This document shows positions 1-11,221 of a stretch of 64,000 nt of DNA, one piece after another. The position numbers were made by a program, and so were the translations under genes. A model generated the notes under the pieces. That model worked only from the letters and a program-made list of their open reading frames with translations. It made no database searches and was not told the DNA's origin. Source of the stretch: Tanypteryx hageni (taxonomy: Eukaryota; Arthropoda; Insecta; Odonata; Petaluridae). The stretch covers positions 148,487,173 through 148,551,172 of the forward strand of contig CM054116.1 of NCBI GenBank assembly GCA_028673005.1. Direction: 5' to 3'. Numbering within the stretch: the first letter of the stretch is position 1; each line of letters starts with the position of its first letter.

Positions 1-2267
1 CACCGAACTTCGACATCATCTTCCTATAATGAAAATCGTACATTAAAGTTTTACTGACATCTAAAACTGTCTGCCCAATGTAAATGGGCTTATCCATTTT
101 GATGGTAGACTTCTTCAAATGAACAGCTACCAAATTTTCATTGATGATTGTTCGGTCGAGGAATGTGGATTTGGAAATTAGTTTATTCAAGCGTTTTTCG
201 CAAGATACCAACTTCAAATTCGTCCTCTTCCGAACATTTTCCATCGTTTTTCCGAAAACTGCATTGTTCATCAATGTAAAGAAATCTTTTTCGAAGTCGT
301 TTTCTGAAAATTTTCTCATGCCTGAATTCAATTTAATGTAGGTTTTCATCCGCGGATACTGGTCGAATTTGATGATCCTAAACAATCTGAAGTCTCAGTC
401 CGAGGGAAAGGACCTGTTTCAAATTTCTGTAGTGAATTACATATTTTTCTTTATTATCTAAAGTAGTCAGAAGTTTTTGTGCTTGCCACCTGGAGGAATT
501 TTTTTTTCAGGGCATACGGTAAGTCGCTATGGTTATCGTGGAGGTGGGCTACGATAAATCGACTTCCAAAGGATAGTCATCTGGAACAGCCATCACGACT
601 AAATTTCGAATTTCGTTTGTGGAAAGCCATCGAAAACCACCTTCAGGAAGGGGTTGAGAAAGTGCCCAACCATAAAGGTTATTTACATCCAAATAAACAA
701 TATAGCGAGGCTGAGAATTTTGATCAAAAGTTCCCATATACTTATTGTTCGCCACGCTATAGATTGCATAAATAATGAGCTGCCCCCCTGAATTTACCCG
801 AAATATGTTCGTGATTTCTCACAAGATCATCATCCAATTCCTCCCCACATATGTGACAAGTGGTTGACGATTTGAATGCATTCTTCTCATCAAGTGTCAT
901 CACAGTCATAGGAATTACATTTTTGTATGAATTCCTCACTAGCTCAGCAACTTCTTTCATGTTTCTCACGAAAACCTCTGATGAATCACGTCCACGATAT
1001 AAAATAGGTTCGAAAATTTCACCAAAAGACGTAACAAGAACGAAACAAAAAGACATCACCTCATGTTTCTGTTTAAAGTTGGAAAAAGAGCGATCATTAA
1101 GAGGATCTCAAGATTGAATTTTGGGGAGGATGCATCCGAAATCTGCATAAACTACAAAAGGAACTTGAATATAATATTTGAAATTTTTAAATTTCAACCA
1201 CCTATCATCATCTGTTGGGAGGATTATTTTTGCGGGTGCATCGATGGAGCAGCCCTTTTGGTGTTCCTCGAACCTCTCCTCTTCCCGAAAATGAGTAAAA
1301 CAACGTTTACAAATAAAAAGCCTATGTCCATGTTTATTAATCTGACTCCCAACTAACCTATTAACATTTTTAATACAGCAAAAATGGTCGTTGTCTCCAT
1401 TTCTAAGGTATAAAAGATCTCGGTGGTCATCAAGTTCTTTATCCACTACCTTTATGGTGTAAAAGTTTTCATCATTATCTAAACCAAAAACATTTATCGA
1501 AATATTATTACGTTTTTCAAACGTTCGGATTGCATCAATTTTAACCGGATGCGTAATACAATCCCAATCATATCCTGTTAAAAATTCCTCAGAACAATAA
1601 CTAGAAATTCGTTCTGGGTGATTTGAGATATTTTTGCTCCAAATAGCATATTTAAAGCAATATTTCTCCGATTTTTTCACATTAATTACACATTTTTTAT
1701 TACTAATTTATTTTGGTAATTTAATAAATTTTGACCCCCTCAAAGGTGTGTATCGCTTTAATCTCAATTCCAAACATATAACACTTTACTTAATGGCCAT
1801 CCAGAACCTTCTTCTCGCTGCTCACTTTTCTCTTTTAATAATTTCGAAAAAAGTTGATTGATAATATTATGCAGTGAATGGGAAAGTAAAAGCGCAACAT
1901 TTTTTGTTTTAAAGGATCTCTCCATAACATTACATTCGCCATTATTTCTTTTCCCAAATTCAAATTTAAGAACTACGTTAATTTTCAAAGGTGAAATTTC
2001 GAGATGTTGCTTAATTTTGTCAACGAGTGTTTCTTTTATCATATTTCAAAATAAAACGACATCCGCTTGAGTTTCATTCACAGTTATCCAAAATGCCCTC
2101 ACTCGTCTCTTAACCGCAGATTCAATTTCTAAGACGTTTACATTACCGAAAGTATCATTACCACCTCTTTGAAAAACATGCCTCGAATGTACCTCGCTTC
2201 TTTCGTGAGCTACGCGAAAAAAAGGTTTAAAATATGCGAAACAAATTTCACAGAATACCTGACTCAT
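1..2267 (-). pseudogene. Decayed protein-primed family B DNA polymerase (Polinton/Maverick type), open at window edge
   Basis: Reads from about 2267 down to 1. Seen: an N-terminal region; exonuclease motif FVVYADFG near 1140; a Cys/His cluster (CHICGEE, then RNHEH) near 770-860, typical of the endonuclease VII-like insert of these proteins; palm motif A as YLDVNNLYGWA near 660; HYRNLK near 435; motif B as NNAVFGKTMENVRKR near 225-270; and a conserved thumb-side stretch with KPIYIG and LDVSKTLMYDFHY near 30-100. Breaks: in-frame TGA at 2046-2048, a frameshift near 1770, TAA at 1708-1710, TGA at 1108-1110, a shift at about 756, and a further shift between about 549 and 480. At 756 the Cys/His region joins almost directly to motif A, so the exonuclease II/III section (several hundred residues in relatives) is missing. 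Family knowledge: such enzymes replicate Polinton/Maverick and related virus-like elements from a terminal protein. This copy cannot be functional. Confidence 0.85.
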
Positions 2268-3420
2268 CTTCGCTAGTGAAAGGAATAAGGTGGGATTTTT
2301 TGGGAACGAGATTTTATGTACACAAATTTAATATTTTGATTTACGTTGTAACTATAAAAAATCGGTAAGATCAATTGAGAGTGCTACATCGTCGGTTAAA
2401 ATTGAAATTTTATTGTTTACATTAACTAGTTAAACAAAAGTATTTACTATTCTTTTTTAATTTATAATGAATCGGAAGGAAAAAGAAATATGCTACTCAC
2501 TCAAAAGAAACTCTATCCTTATTCTTTGTAGAATCTTAGGCAGTTGAAAAATTTCCAGTACACACTAGAAAGGTTTACTCCTTTCATACAAATGCGAACT
2601 GCATTATAACAAAGCAAACGTTGAAGAAAGAAAAGAAGTTCTCAGCTTAGCTTTTTTTCGCAATTTTCCGTTTTCTAGAAAGCGTAACTGCATCTGCTAT
2701 CTTCACGCCACGAGTTCCACATCATTAGAATTCTCGCTAATTAGTTCATGATTGCGTGCGTCCCAAACTAAGGAGTGATAACCTCGCGCGGAGAAAAAAA
2801 TGTAAAAAAATAGGAAGTTCCCATGTGGAGCTGAATCTCACGTTAAGTTTCTGGGGGAAAAATAAACATAACCAGCAAATCACATATGTGGCGTCAGAGC
2901 GTTGCCCTTTCTAATTGGCTGGAGATTTCGAATGCACCAATGATGTTAGCGAATTTTAAGTATTTCCATATATGAAAATAATTTCGCGTGCATGGGTGTG
3001 TCAACTTTCTTAAAAGGAGCTTTTCATATTGATGTAATCATCACTCGCACTCGTGTTATAGTGAATGTTAAGAAGAATCGCCACCGTCGTCTCCACCACT
3101 TCGCCGCTGTCATATACACCACCGTCTCCATCACCTTCTTCTTTCTTACACCACCACGGTCTCCACCGACTTGAAGTAAGTTGTATTCAATTCCATTCAT
3201 TGCTTTAACGCTTATTGTGAGAAACGATTGAAATATACTTTTTTTTAGTATGCCTAGCCCCAGAAGTCTTCAAAGCTAGGCCATTGACGTCATCGTTAGA
3301 AATGCTATAGATATTAGAGCTTTACCAAAAAGTATACAAAAAAATTAAGTCGTATAAATATCATAGCGATTTGATATTAATAACTTTGGAAGGGAGATTG
3401 ATTTGTAAACCAAACTCGCC
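2268..3420. other. AT-rich stretch without recognisable gene
   Basis: No coding similarity recognised. It holds a short CCACC/CACC-rich patch (about 3080-3170) whose translation is a low-complexity Thr/Pro/His stretch, and otherwise AT-rich DNA. It may be the flank of the decayed polymerase element. Confidence 0.4.
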
Positions 3421-3687
3421 ACCATGGGTAAAAAAGTGGATTCATGAACGGAAAATAGCACGGGATAAAAAACTCGGGATAAGTAAGTTTTTTCAATCGT
3501 TCTTCATCATTTATTTCTAATTAATTTCATTCCTGTTCTTGAGGTGCGTATACATTTTTGATAGCACATTCTCTAGTTGTATGTTTCATTATCTGATTCG
3601 TATTTAATAGATTCTTTTTATATGGAATTTGATTTAAAATCTATATATTTTATTATCTGACTTAACTGATGAGGAAAATTACTTCAT

Positions 3688-3924
3688 ATGTTTTTTAAAA
3701 AATTATTAAAAATAACCCTTATTTACAGATGGAATCTCTCACGGTTTGAAAAGGTGTCTAAGGTGAACACTTTCATCAAGGAGGAGGACCTAGTTCTTGA
3801 TAAAAAATACCAAATAAAATTATTTTCAAAAGTAAACACAAGATATGAGTGGACGTTACTGGTGACACTAGGAGACGATGAAGATTTGATGGGGGTGAAG
3901 ATGTTTATGCGAAATTTTTTTTAA
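3688..3924 (+). pseudogene. Small ORF fragment, unrecognised, possibly an accessory gene of the polymerase element
   Basis: About 65 residues after a possible splice acceptor (TTTACAG at about 3724-3730). The readable core has LVLDKKYQIKLFSKVNTRYEW followed by LLVTLGDDED. This pattern (Tyr-x-Ile, then Val-x-Thr-Arg/Lys-Tyr, then a hydrophobic strand and an acidic turn) resembles a short domain I associate with small proteins found near Polinton-like polymerase genes in arthropods; that link is memory-based and unverified. No upstream exon was found; 3425-3480 is open but short. No intact gene is claimed. Confidence 0.25.
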
Positions 3925-4128
3925 TGTTATTACTGATGAGAAAATTACATTGTACAATGCAAGTAATGATAAATATTTTAGTTTAAAAATCAATAGTAAC
4001 AATGTCATTATTTTTTAGAATAAAAAATTTCTAAAATTTTTGATTTATTCCATTTTTCCAAAATTAAACGGGATATTGAGTAGGTTGATCAAGTTTTTAT
4101 TTACAATAAAAATACATTCATTATCACG

Positions 4129-4425
4129 TTATAAATACCTACAACACAAATAACAATCTTTTTTCGTAGGAGGTGGTCCATCGACATGAATTGGTCCTTT
4201 ATTGTAGTGTTCCAGGCATGTCCGATCACGTTCCCTCTTATACCAATCTTCTAATTCTTGTAATTCAGGAAACTTGGTGGTTATATGATGGATGTCACGT
4301 GGATGATACAATTCAATATAATCAAAAGTTATAAATTTCAGATCTTCCAATGTAACATTAGGAAACTCCTTTTCGAAATGTTGAAAAATCGGAGAAAATC
4401 TAATCTAAACCCAAATATGAGCAAA
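4129..4425 (-). pseudogene. Cysteine-containing ORF, unrecognised
   Basis: A minus-strand reading frame of roughly 75-90 residues: an acidic/aromatic N-terminal half (ITFDYIELYHPRDIHH), then CLEHYNKGPIHVDGPPPTKK and a final DCYLCC. The Cys pattern CxxCC plus the upstream Cys/His could bind metal, but I do not recognise the family. Its 5' portion (about 4365-4425) runs into an inverted repeat whose partner lies near 11.55 kb; the partner has a degenerate but alignable reading (FSPVIRHFKKK against FSPIFQHFEKE). It may therefore be the end of a dispersed element carrying this coding segment. Confidence 0.3.
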
Positions 4426-4699
4426 CACGAATTAAACAACAGAATCTAAGATAATAATATGAAACTTCATTTCTTTATACGTGAAATACTGTAAATCTCG
4501 AGTGAAAGTCTCGATCGTAAATTATTTTGAAATGTTAAAGACTAATGGTCGACACATCGTGTTCAAGCCGATTATGTATTAATCAAATGCAAAAACGAAA
4601 ACTTTCCTGATATCGTACCCATGCCTTTTCGAGAGACGACTACCCGCTTAAAACCTGCTCGAGTTCGCGCCGAGTATACAGGCAAAAGATTTGTCGAAA
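4365..4699 (+). repeat. Left arm of a 335-bp inverted repeat flanking CR1 copy 1
   Basis: Aligns by eye with the reverse complement of 11222-11556 over the whole length with few gaps. Shared blocks include ATATGAGCAAACACGAATTAAA, the ACACATCGT region, TTAATCAAATGCAAAAA and CGCGCCGAGTAT. The arms face each other across 6.5 kb. Confidence 0.75.
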
Positions 4700-5058
4700 T
4701 CGAGCAGACCGTTTTTGATTTAATTTCGTATATACTGGGAGGTGACGTCACTCGAGGCATAATCTGTTTTTGTCCTTCATGCGTTTTATTGCAAGCTTAA
4801 TGCAAACTAGCTGCTTAGTGCAGCGTTGCTTGCAGTGTCAATAAGAAATACGCTTACTTCCACCCGGCATAGTAAATTAATGCAATGGGTGAGTTTATTT
4901 TTAGAAATGTATTCCAAAATTCTACAGAGCTCGCTGGTGGAAAACTTTTCAACTATCTCCGACGGCCCCGCATCTCGTCTGCCTCCGAAGGGAACGGTCG
5001 TGTGCCAGGTAGCTCCGGGTGAAAGGGTGTTTGAGGGCGTCGTAAGGAGAGAGTCGTA

Positions 5059-5945
5059 ATGACCAAGAACGGAAGTAAATCGGAAGCAGAGGTGACGAAG
5101 TGCAAGGCGTGCAACAGAAAACTTAGCATTGGTGTGCAATGCTCAACTTGTGGAACATGGTTCCACATAAAATGTTCGAGAAGCAGCTCAGAAGAGTGCA
5201 TGGAGGACAATTGGAAGTGTTTTGTGTGTAGGAAGAGTGAGGATCGCTCTGTTATAGATGAGAAGGAGAAGATAATAGTGAGTCTGAAGCAAAAGTTGGA
5301 GAGGGCTAAGGAGATGATAGAGGTATTAACGAAAGAGAATACGGCACTGAAGAGTGAAAAGATGAAGGGTCCAAGTGGTGAAGGATGGGTGGAGGTTAAA
5401 GGAAGGAGAAAAATAGAGGTGAGGAAGGATAACTGTGCTAAGGAGTCAAGTTTTCGTGTCTTGGGAGACTCCATGATTCGTTTTGCAGGGGAAGAATGCA
5501 GAAGGCAGGGTGCTGTGGTGGAGTGTTTCCCCGGAATTAGGATAGAGCAAATGAAAAAGAAAATTTTGGGCAGTAGTGACGATAGTAAAGAAGAAGTGTT
5601 GGTAATACACGTCGGAACGAATGATATTAAAAGTGCAAGGACCGATGATCACGTGGTGGGTTTGGTATGGGACATGTATACATCGGCTAAGAAAAATTTA
5701 GAAATGCAAAACTAGTAATGAGTGGAATTATAAGAAGACGAGATGTCGCTAGAAGACAAGTGGACTATATCAACGAAGGGATAGATTGGGTTGGCCAAAG
5801 TCAAAAGTTGTGTTTTGTGGATGAGAATTGCTGGTTGGGAGAGAATGACTTAGAACGTGATGGGCTGCATCTGAATAGACAAGGCAGCGAAAAATTTGGG
5901 AGATTGCTGAGGAATGTAGTGAGGCATGCGAGGGCGGGAGACTAG
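5059..5945 (+). pseudogene. CR1 ORF1: PHD-type zinc finger plus GDSL/SGNH esterase
   Basis: Starts at ATG 5059. Residues about 14-60 form a PHD-like finger: CKAC, CSTCGTWFHIKC, then CFVC. A charged, coiled-coil-like segment follows (about residues 70-105). The esterase domain begins near residue 133 with LGDSM (block I, nucleophile Ser), continues with VIHVGTNDI (block III) near residue 187, and ends after a frame change with DGLHLN near 5860 (block V, Asp-His). TAG at 5713-5715 ends the first frame; the domain continues one frame over from about 5715 to 5945, which looks like a 1-bp deletion. CR1-clade ORF1 proteins carry this PHD plus esterase pair and act as retrotransposon RNP components. 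All catalytic blocks survive, so only the shift is disabling. Confidence 0.85.
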
Positions 5946-6269
5946 CTGGGGAAAACAGAGGTGGGCCATCATCAACCAATGATCAAAAGAAGATAAGTGA
6001 CAATGTTATGCAGATGTGTATATTGGAAGACGAAGAAGAGGCAGGAGAAATAGAACACGAAAGAGGTGGTGGTTGTCATCCTAGACGCCTGCAGTCTAAT
6101 TGCAGAAGCAGTGGTGGTGCTGTTGAGCTGACGGAGAAATCGAATAAAGGTAAGGGTTTGAGGGTACTTCAGGTTAACTGTCGAAGTGTATATAACAAGA
6201 GGGAAGAGTTTCTAACGTTAGTTGATGCTTGCAATTCCGATGCAGTTATAGGGACAGAATCATGGTTAA

Positions 6270-7967
6270 CCCTGCAGTGGTAACGTTGGGTCTGACAGAC
6301 CCAACGCAGTCTGTTTTTGTATTTTTGAACTAGATCGGTTTGAGTTGCAACATTCTCCATTAGAGTACCTTCCTATCAAATACTCATGAGACGGTCATGG
6401 GACGGCACGCGCCCCAGCTTTTAGTTTATCAACAGTTGTCAAAGGGTGAAATGTTATTTGGGTCTGACAGACCCTACGTTACCACTCGTGAAAGTTTTTT
6501 CGTGTGATGACTTCTACGTCTTCCAAGAAATTCTTTGATCTGAGTAAAGAGAAAGAAATGAGAGACGTAGACTGGGCAATCTGGCACCTATATGACAATT
6601 ATTTGAAGCGTTTGTTGCAAAATGTTCGAAGTCGTTCTCTGTTGGAGAGTACCTAACTCTTGACGAAATGCTTCCAGCAATCCGCGATAGGTGTCCCTTT
6701 AAAGTGTACATGCCGAATAAACCAAGCCGATATGGAATAAAAATGTATGCCTTGGTTGATGCTAGAATGAATTATACTTTGAATTTGGTAATATATGCTG
6801 GAAACCAGCCGTCGAAAGTTTTAAAAGTAAGCCACAAACCGGACGATGTTGTAGAACAAATGTGCAGGCCTGTGTACAATACAGGAAGAAACATCACTAT
6901 GGACAACTGGTTTACCAGTTGTGCAATAGTGAAAAAAATGATGAAAGACTATAATTTAACTGTTGTAGGAACTGTAAAAAGGAATAAGGCCGAGTTGCCT
7001 CTGAATTCACAAATCCTAAAAATCATAATATTTGCATAAGTTTGTTTGGGTTTCAAGAGGACATGATGCTAGTTTCCTACATTCCAAAAAAGAATAAGGT
7101 TGTTAACCTGTTTTCAAGTATGCAAACACGATGCAAAATTAGTCACAGAAACGGGAGACAACAAAAAACCAGAGATTATCACATTCTACAATGCTACCAA
7201 AGGAGGCGTAGATGTGGTGGATGCCAAGTGCGCTAGATTACAATGTGTCAAGAAATTCAAGAAGGTGGCCTTTGACTATTTTTTTCACTATGTTGAATAT
7301 TGGTGCCATAAATTCACACATACTATTCCAAGCAAACAACAATTCAGTTGAAGAGCGAAGAATTTTTATAAAAAATCTTGATAAGAATTCATTTTTATTT
7401 TTTGAATTGATATTTCCGGTGGTTAAGGTGTGTGTCAAGGCATTAAGTAGATTTTTTTTCAGGAAAAGGTTTAATTGAGGAATACTTAAAGAATAGATCG
7501 ACGAACATGTACTTATCTAAAGATGTGAGGCTGCTTGCTCAAAAGTATTCAGGCTACCTAGTTCAGCAACATCCACCAGTGCAGCCAAATAAGAGAGGAA
7601 GATGCTTTATTGTAAAGACTCTAAATCAGAGTATTACTGCCAAAAGTGTTTGAAGTATATCTGCCTTAAACATGCATCAATAATGTTCAGTGATTGCATT
7701 GATAACAACTAAATTTCTGGGCGATTTAAAAAAATGCATATTGCAAATTTTTGGAATTTTAAATTAAGATCTGTTTTGAAAGCATTCTTTTGTTTTTTTT
7801 AGAGAAACTTTTATATTAGATATATAGTATGTATTAAAGTATAACAAAGAGCAAATTTCATGCTGTATTCTCTAATGCTTCATTTTTTACAAGCCATTTT
7901 GTTACCTGGGTCCCTTGGACCCAACGTTACCACTGGCGGGATTAAATCTCACGTTACCACTGAAGGG
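6270..7967 (+). mobile_element. piggyBac element inserted in CR1 ORF2
   Basis: TTAA lies on both sides (6266-6269 and 7968-7971). The ends are inverted: left CCCTGCAGTGGTAACGTT, right (reverse complement) CCCTTCAGTGGTAACGTG. Joining across a single TTAA keeps the CR1 frame open through TESWL and the following KSD. Length 1698 bp, shorter than autonomous members (about 2.4 kb), with the 5' half of the transposase missing. A subterminal GGGTCTGACAGACCC palindrome occurs twice (about 6288 and 6460). Confidence 0.92.
6602..7700 (+). pseudogene. piggyBac transposase remnant (DDE_Tnp_1_7)
   Basis: From 6602 one frame reads FEAFVAKCSKSFSVGEY, then the conserved RCPFKVYMPNKPSRYGIKM, LVDARMNYTLN (first catalytic Asp, near 6755), TGRNITMDNWFTS (second Asp, near 6905) and VVGTVKRNK, until a stop at 7039. 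In shifted frames follow IPKKNKVVNLFSS (7090-7130) and YNATKGGVDVVDAK (7190-7230, third Asp). The C-terminal cysteine-rich domain is recognisable near 7600-7690 (YYCQKCLKYICLKH). The N-terminal half is absent, and at least three shifts disrupt the rest. All three catalytic Asp codons remain, so loss of function came from deletion and frameshift. Confidence 0.88.
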
Positions 7968-10689
7968 TTAAAAAGCGATATAAACTCGAATAAGATTTTT
8001 CCACCTGGTTTCACGGTATATAGAAGAGATCGCGAATCTAGAGGAGGAGGGATTTTCATTTGTGTCAAAGACTGCTTTGAATGCACACTTGAATGGGTAA
8101 AAAACGATTGAGAGGCAATGTGTATAAAATTAAGAAATCCTTTCTTAAAAAAGGAAATCGATATTATAGCAGCGTATAGGAAACCGGGAGAGGATTATTA
8201 TTTATTAGAAATTCATCGAAAATCCGTTAACGCAGGACATACTAATTGCAGGAGACCTAAACTTACCTTCGGTTAAGTGGGATGGGTCATCAGCGGGGGG
8301 CGGGAGGGCTCAGGAATTGGCAAACAGCCTTATCTATGAAGGAGGATTCACGCAGGTAGTAAGATGGCCAACCAGGAGGGGTAACATTCTTGATGAAGAA
8401 GCAAAAAACTAAGGTATGGAAATATAGCAGAGGCGATAGAATTTTTTTCGAGCGTAACGCCGCGATGTAAGCACTCATTGTATCAATTAGTGAGATTTCC
8501 CACGAGATTTAATAATATATTAGATTTATTTATTACTAATCTTCCTGAATAGAGTATCTGATGCTGGGGGAATAAGCGATCACAAGGCAGTGGAATTTCA
8601 GTTAATTATTGAGAAACAGGTGAAGGCCAAAAGAAAACTTTATGTATTCGCCAAAGCCGATTTCTGCAAAATAAATATACTAATTTCAGCGATTTAACCG
8701 TTAGTGCAGACGCGGAGGAATCCTGGTGCATGTTAAGAGATATGATGCGAGAGTGTACAGATAAATTTTTTCAGAGCAAACTGAAGCGTGATAGTGCAGA
8801 ACCTAAATGGTACAACCAGGAAGTAAGAAGCGCTCTCCGACGGCAAAGAAAACTCCACTCTCACGTAAATAACACATCCTCAACAGCTACGGTCGAACAG
8901 ATTGCAATGATAAGGCAGCAATACAAGGAGGCGCGCTCCATAGCCAGAGTAGCAATGCGTTATGCGTTTAACAATTATAAAAAGAAGGTTTTACAGGAAA
9001 ACTTGAAAGAGAACCCGAAAGCATTTTGGTCTTACGTCAGGGAAGTTCAAGGTAGGGGCCCCACTATTGCGTCACTGCGGTCGGAAACTGGAACCCTATT
9101 CCTATGCGTCAGGGCGATTCGATGGAAGATTTGGTATTTTCGGAAAATGGAATCGCGCTCCAACTTCATTCAATTAAGCCAAATAAATCTCCTGGACCGG
9201 AGGAAATTCCCGCGCGTGTAATGAAAGAATTAGCTGCTGAAATCGCGCCGTATTTGAAAATTATATTCGAGAAATCCATTAGGGAAGGAGTAGTTCCTAA
9301 AGATTGGAAGGTGGCACACGTTACGCCCATCCATAAGGGTGGCGACAGAGAGAACGCCGAAAATTATAGACCGATATCCTTAACTTCATTATCGTGCAAG
9401 ATACTTGAGCACGTAGTCTTTAGCTCTGTAATGCGCTATTTAGATAGTCATTCATTGCTTAGCGGATGCCAACACGGATTCCGGAGAGGTAGATCATGCG
9501 AAACGCAGCTCGGCCTTTTCGTGGACGATTTGTTGCGATGCGGAGAGAAAAATACTCAGGTCGATGCCATATTCATTGATTTCAGGAAGGTGCTCGATAA
9601 AGTATCTCATAGGAAATGAATTGCGGAGTTAGGACCATGTGGTATCAATCCGAAAGTTGTCGGTTGGGTGAGAGACTTCCTCTCGAATAGGGAACAGATA
9701 GTTGTCATCGATGGGAAATACTTGTCCCCCGTTAAAGTTGCTTCGGGTGTTCCTCAGGGAAGTGTATTGGGCCCTCTGCTCTTCTAAATCTATGTAAATG
9801 ATATCTGCTCGGTTGTTCGTAGTAAAATTAGGCTTTTCGCCGATGACACCGTTTTATATAAAGAAATAAAAAAACAGGAGGATCATCAGTCACTGCTTGA
9901 AGACTTAAGAGCCATTTCAGCGTGGTGCAAAGAATGGCAAATCGAAATTAATTATACTAAATGTGCCGCAGTCACGTTCTGGAAAAGTAAGAACAAAGAT
10001 TTAGGTTTCGAATATAAAATAGATGAAATGAGCATTCGAGAAGCTGAGTATGGAAAATATTTAGGAGTAACCATTTGTCGAGATCTTTCGTGGGACATGC
10101 ACATTCGTCGAGTTATAGGCGCTGCCAACAAGAAACTGGCATTCATAGGTAGGATAATACGGAACACTACAGAGAAAGTACGTGAAACATGCTACTTATC
10201 ACTGGTAAGACCGCAAGTGGAATACGCAGCGAGCATATGGGATCCGTACGAGAAGGGACACATAATTCAACTGGAAAGAGTATAGCGCAGAGCAGCCAGA
10301 TTTGTAAAACAAAATTTCGAACATAAGGAAAGCGTCACCTCTCTATTGAGCGATTTGAACTGGGTATCACTGGAGAACCGTAGATTGGACTCAAGGTTGA
10401 AACTTCTGGAGAAATATAGGTCGGAATGTCTAAAAGAGGAGGTAGTGGGAATAATTGTGGCACCAACGTATATAGGTAGAAATGATCGAGACGATAAAAT
10501 ACGTGAGATGGATTGTAGGACGGAGCGTTATCTAGACTCTTTCTTTCCGAGGACAATACGAGATCACAATAGGAAATTTCGAATTGCGCTAGACAATCTT
10601 TAGGTAGGATTTGGTGCATTGCACCCCCTGCCACCCACCAACTTGGTGAATTGCAGGGTAACTTGTAGATGTAGATGTACTCTAATAGT

Positions 10690-10870
10690 TTTATTATAAT
10701 ACTCAGGATCAGGATTGTCCTTCAGAATCTTTATCGGCACCGACTACTTTTGTAGTCCCAACAACAATAAATCCTTAAATGCTACCCACATATCTTCTAC
10801 GCTTCCCCCTTCACATGCCCACTTTGGAAATCTTTCCTTTAAATATTGCCGAAATCCAGTGCTATCGCCT
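10690..10870 (-). pseudogene. Possible LINE endonuclease-RT linker fragment
   Basis: On the minus strand a frame reads KERFPKWACEGG, VEDMWVAFKDLLLLG and DNPDPEYYNKTI. The W-x-x-F-K spacing followed by Pro and a W/Y-Y-N-K motif resembles the linker between endonuclease and RT in Jockey/CR1-like LINEs. It lies immediately downstream of the CR1 copy 1 tail in the opposite orientation. Short and degenerate. Confidence 0.3.
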
Positions 10871-11221
10871 CTGCGATACTAATTTAACGATATAATTGAG
10901 TGAATGTCTCCAAAACCACAGATTTTTTAGAATATATTCAAGGAGAGATTAAGGCAAGCCACCATTACGGCATTAATCAATAATAATGATAATCTAATAT
11001 ACTTATTTTTCCCCCCTTTTAGGCTTAGGTTTTGACCTCAAGTCCCTGCTAGCCCTTTGTCCAGCAAACTTGTATTTTTATTTATTTTTTATTTTAAACC
11101 TTTTCTGTTTAGCACTTCTCTGGGTAAACTTTACGGTTTGGAGTTAGCAATTTTTAATTGTCCCTTCGTACCTGCGTCTGAAGCCTTGTCACATTCCGGC
11201 ATGAACGCAAATAAGCCGAGA

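Larger units (their letters stand above)
6008..10603 (+). pseudogene. CR1 ORF2: AP endonuclease plus reverse transcriptase, split by piggyBac
   Basis: The endonuclease starts with LRVLQVNCRSVYNKREEF and TESWL (about 6161-6268), is broken by piggyBac, and resumes at 7972 with FPPGFTVYRRDRESRGGG; a GDLNLP block lies near 8250. The region 8110-8720 has several shifts and stops. A linker (8730-9060) leads to the RT: fingers and palm in one frame from 9104 (IHKGGDRENAENYRPISLTS, HGFRRGRSCETQ, IFIDFRKVLDKVSH), PQGSVLGPLLF near 9755, and catalytic LFADDTVLY near 9835-9860. The thumb and C-terminus run to TAG/TAA at about 10603 (FFPRTIRD near 10550). In-frame stops: TGA 9617-9619, TAA near 9787, TAG 10283-10285. 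The usual Tyr of YADD is Phe, as in many CR1 elements. Non-functional. Confidence 0.88.
4800..10679 (+). mobile_element. CR1-type non-LTR retrotransposon, copy 1, near full length, interrupted by piggyBac
   Basis: Contains ORF1 (PHD finger plus GDSL esterase) and ORF2 (AP-type endonuclease, reverse transcriptase). It ends at about 10679 with tandem GATGTA units after a TTGCAGGGTAA motif. A second copy at 21.1 kb has the same style of 3' end on the minus strand, which identifies the 3' terminus. The 5' end is not resolved; 4800 is a placeholder between the inverted repeat (to 4699) and ORF1 (5059). A piggyBac element occupies 6270-7967. Multiple stops and shifts make this copy dead. The clade call (CR1 or close relative) rests on the ORF1 architecture and the FADD RT motif. 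Confidence 0.8.

Noticed and set aside
479..775. Plus-strand ORFs at 141-341 and 479-775
   Set aside because: Antisense to the polymerase remnant, whose conserved motifs read on the minus strand.
2992..3174. Short Thr/Pro/His-rich plus-strand ORF
   Set aside because: Low-complexity CACC-rich DNA, no domain and no supporting context.
4807..5474. Minus-strand frames opposite CR1 ORF1
   Set aside because: Antisense shadows; the plus strand has the PHD and esterase motifs.
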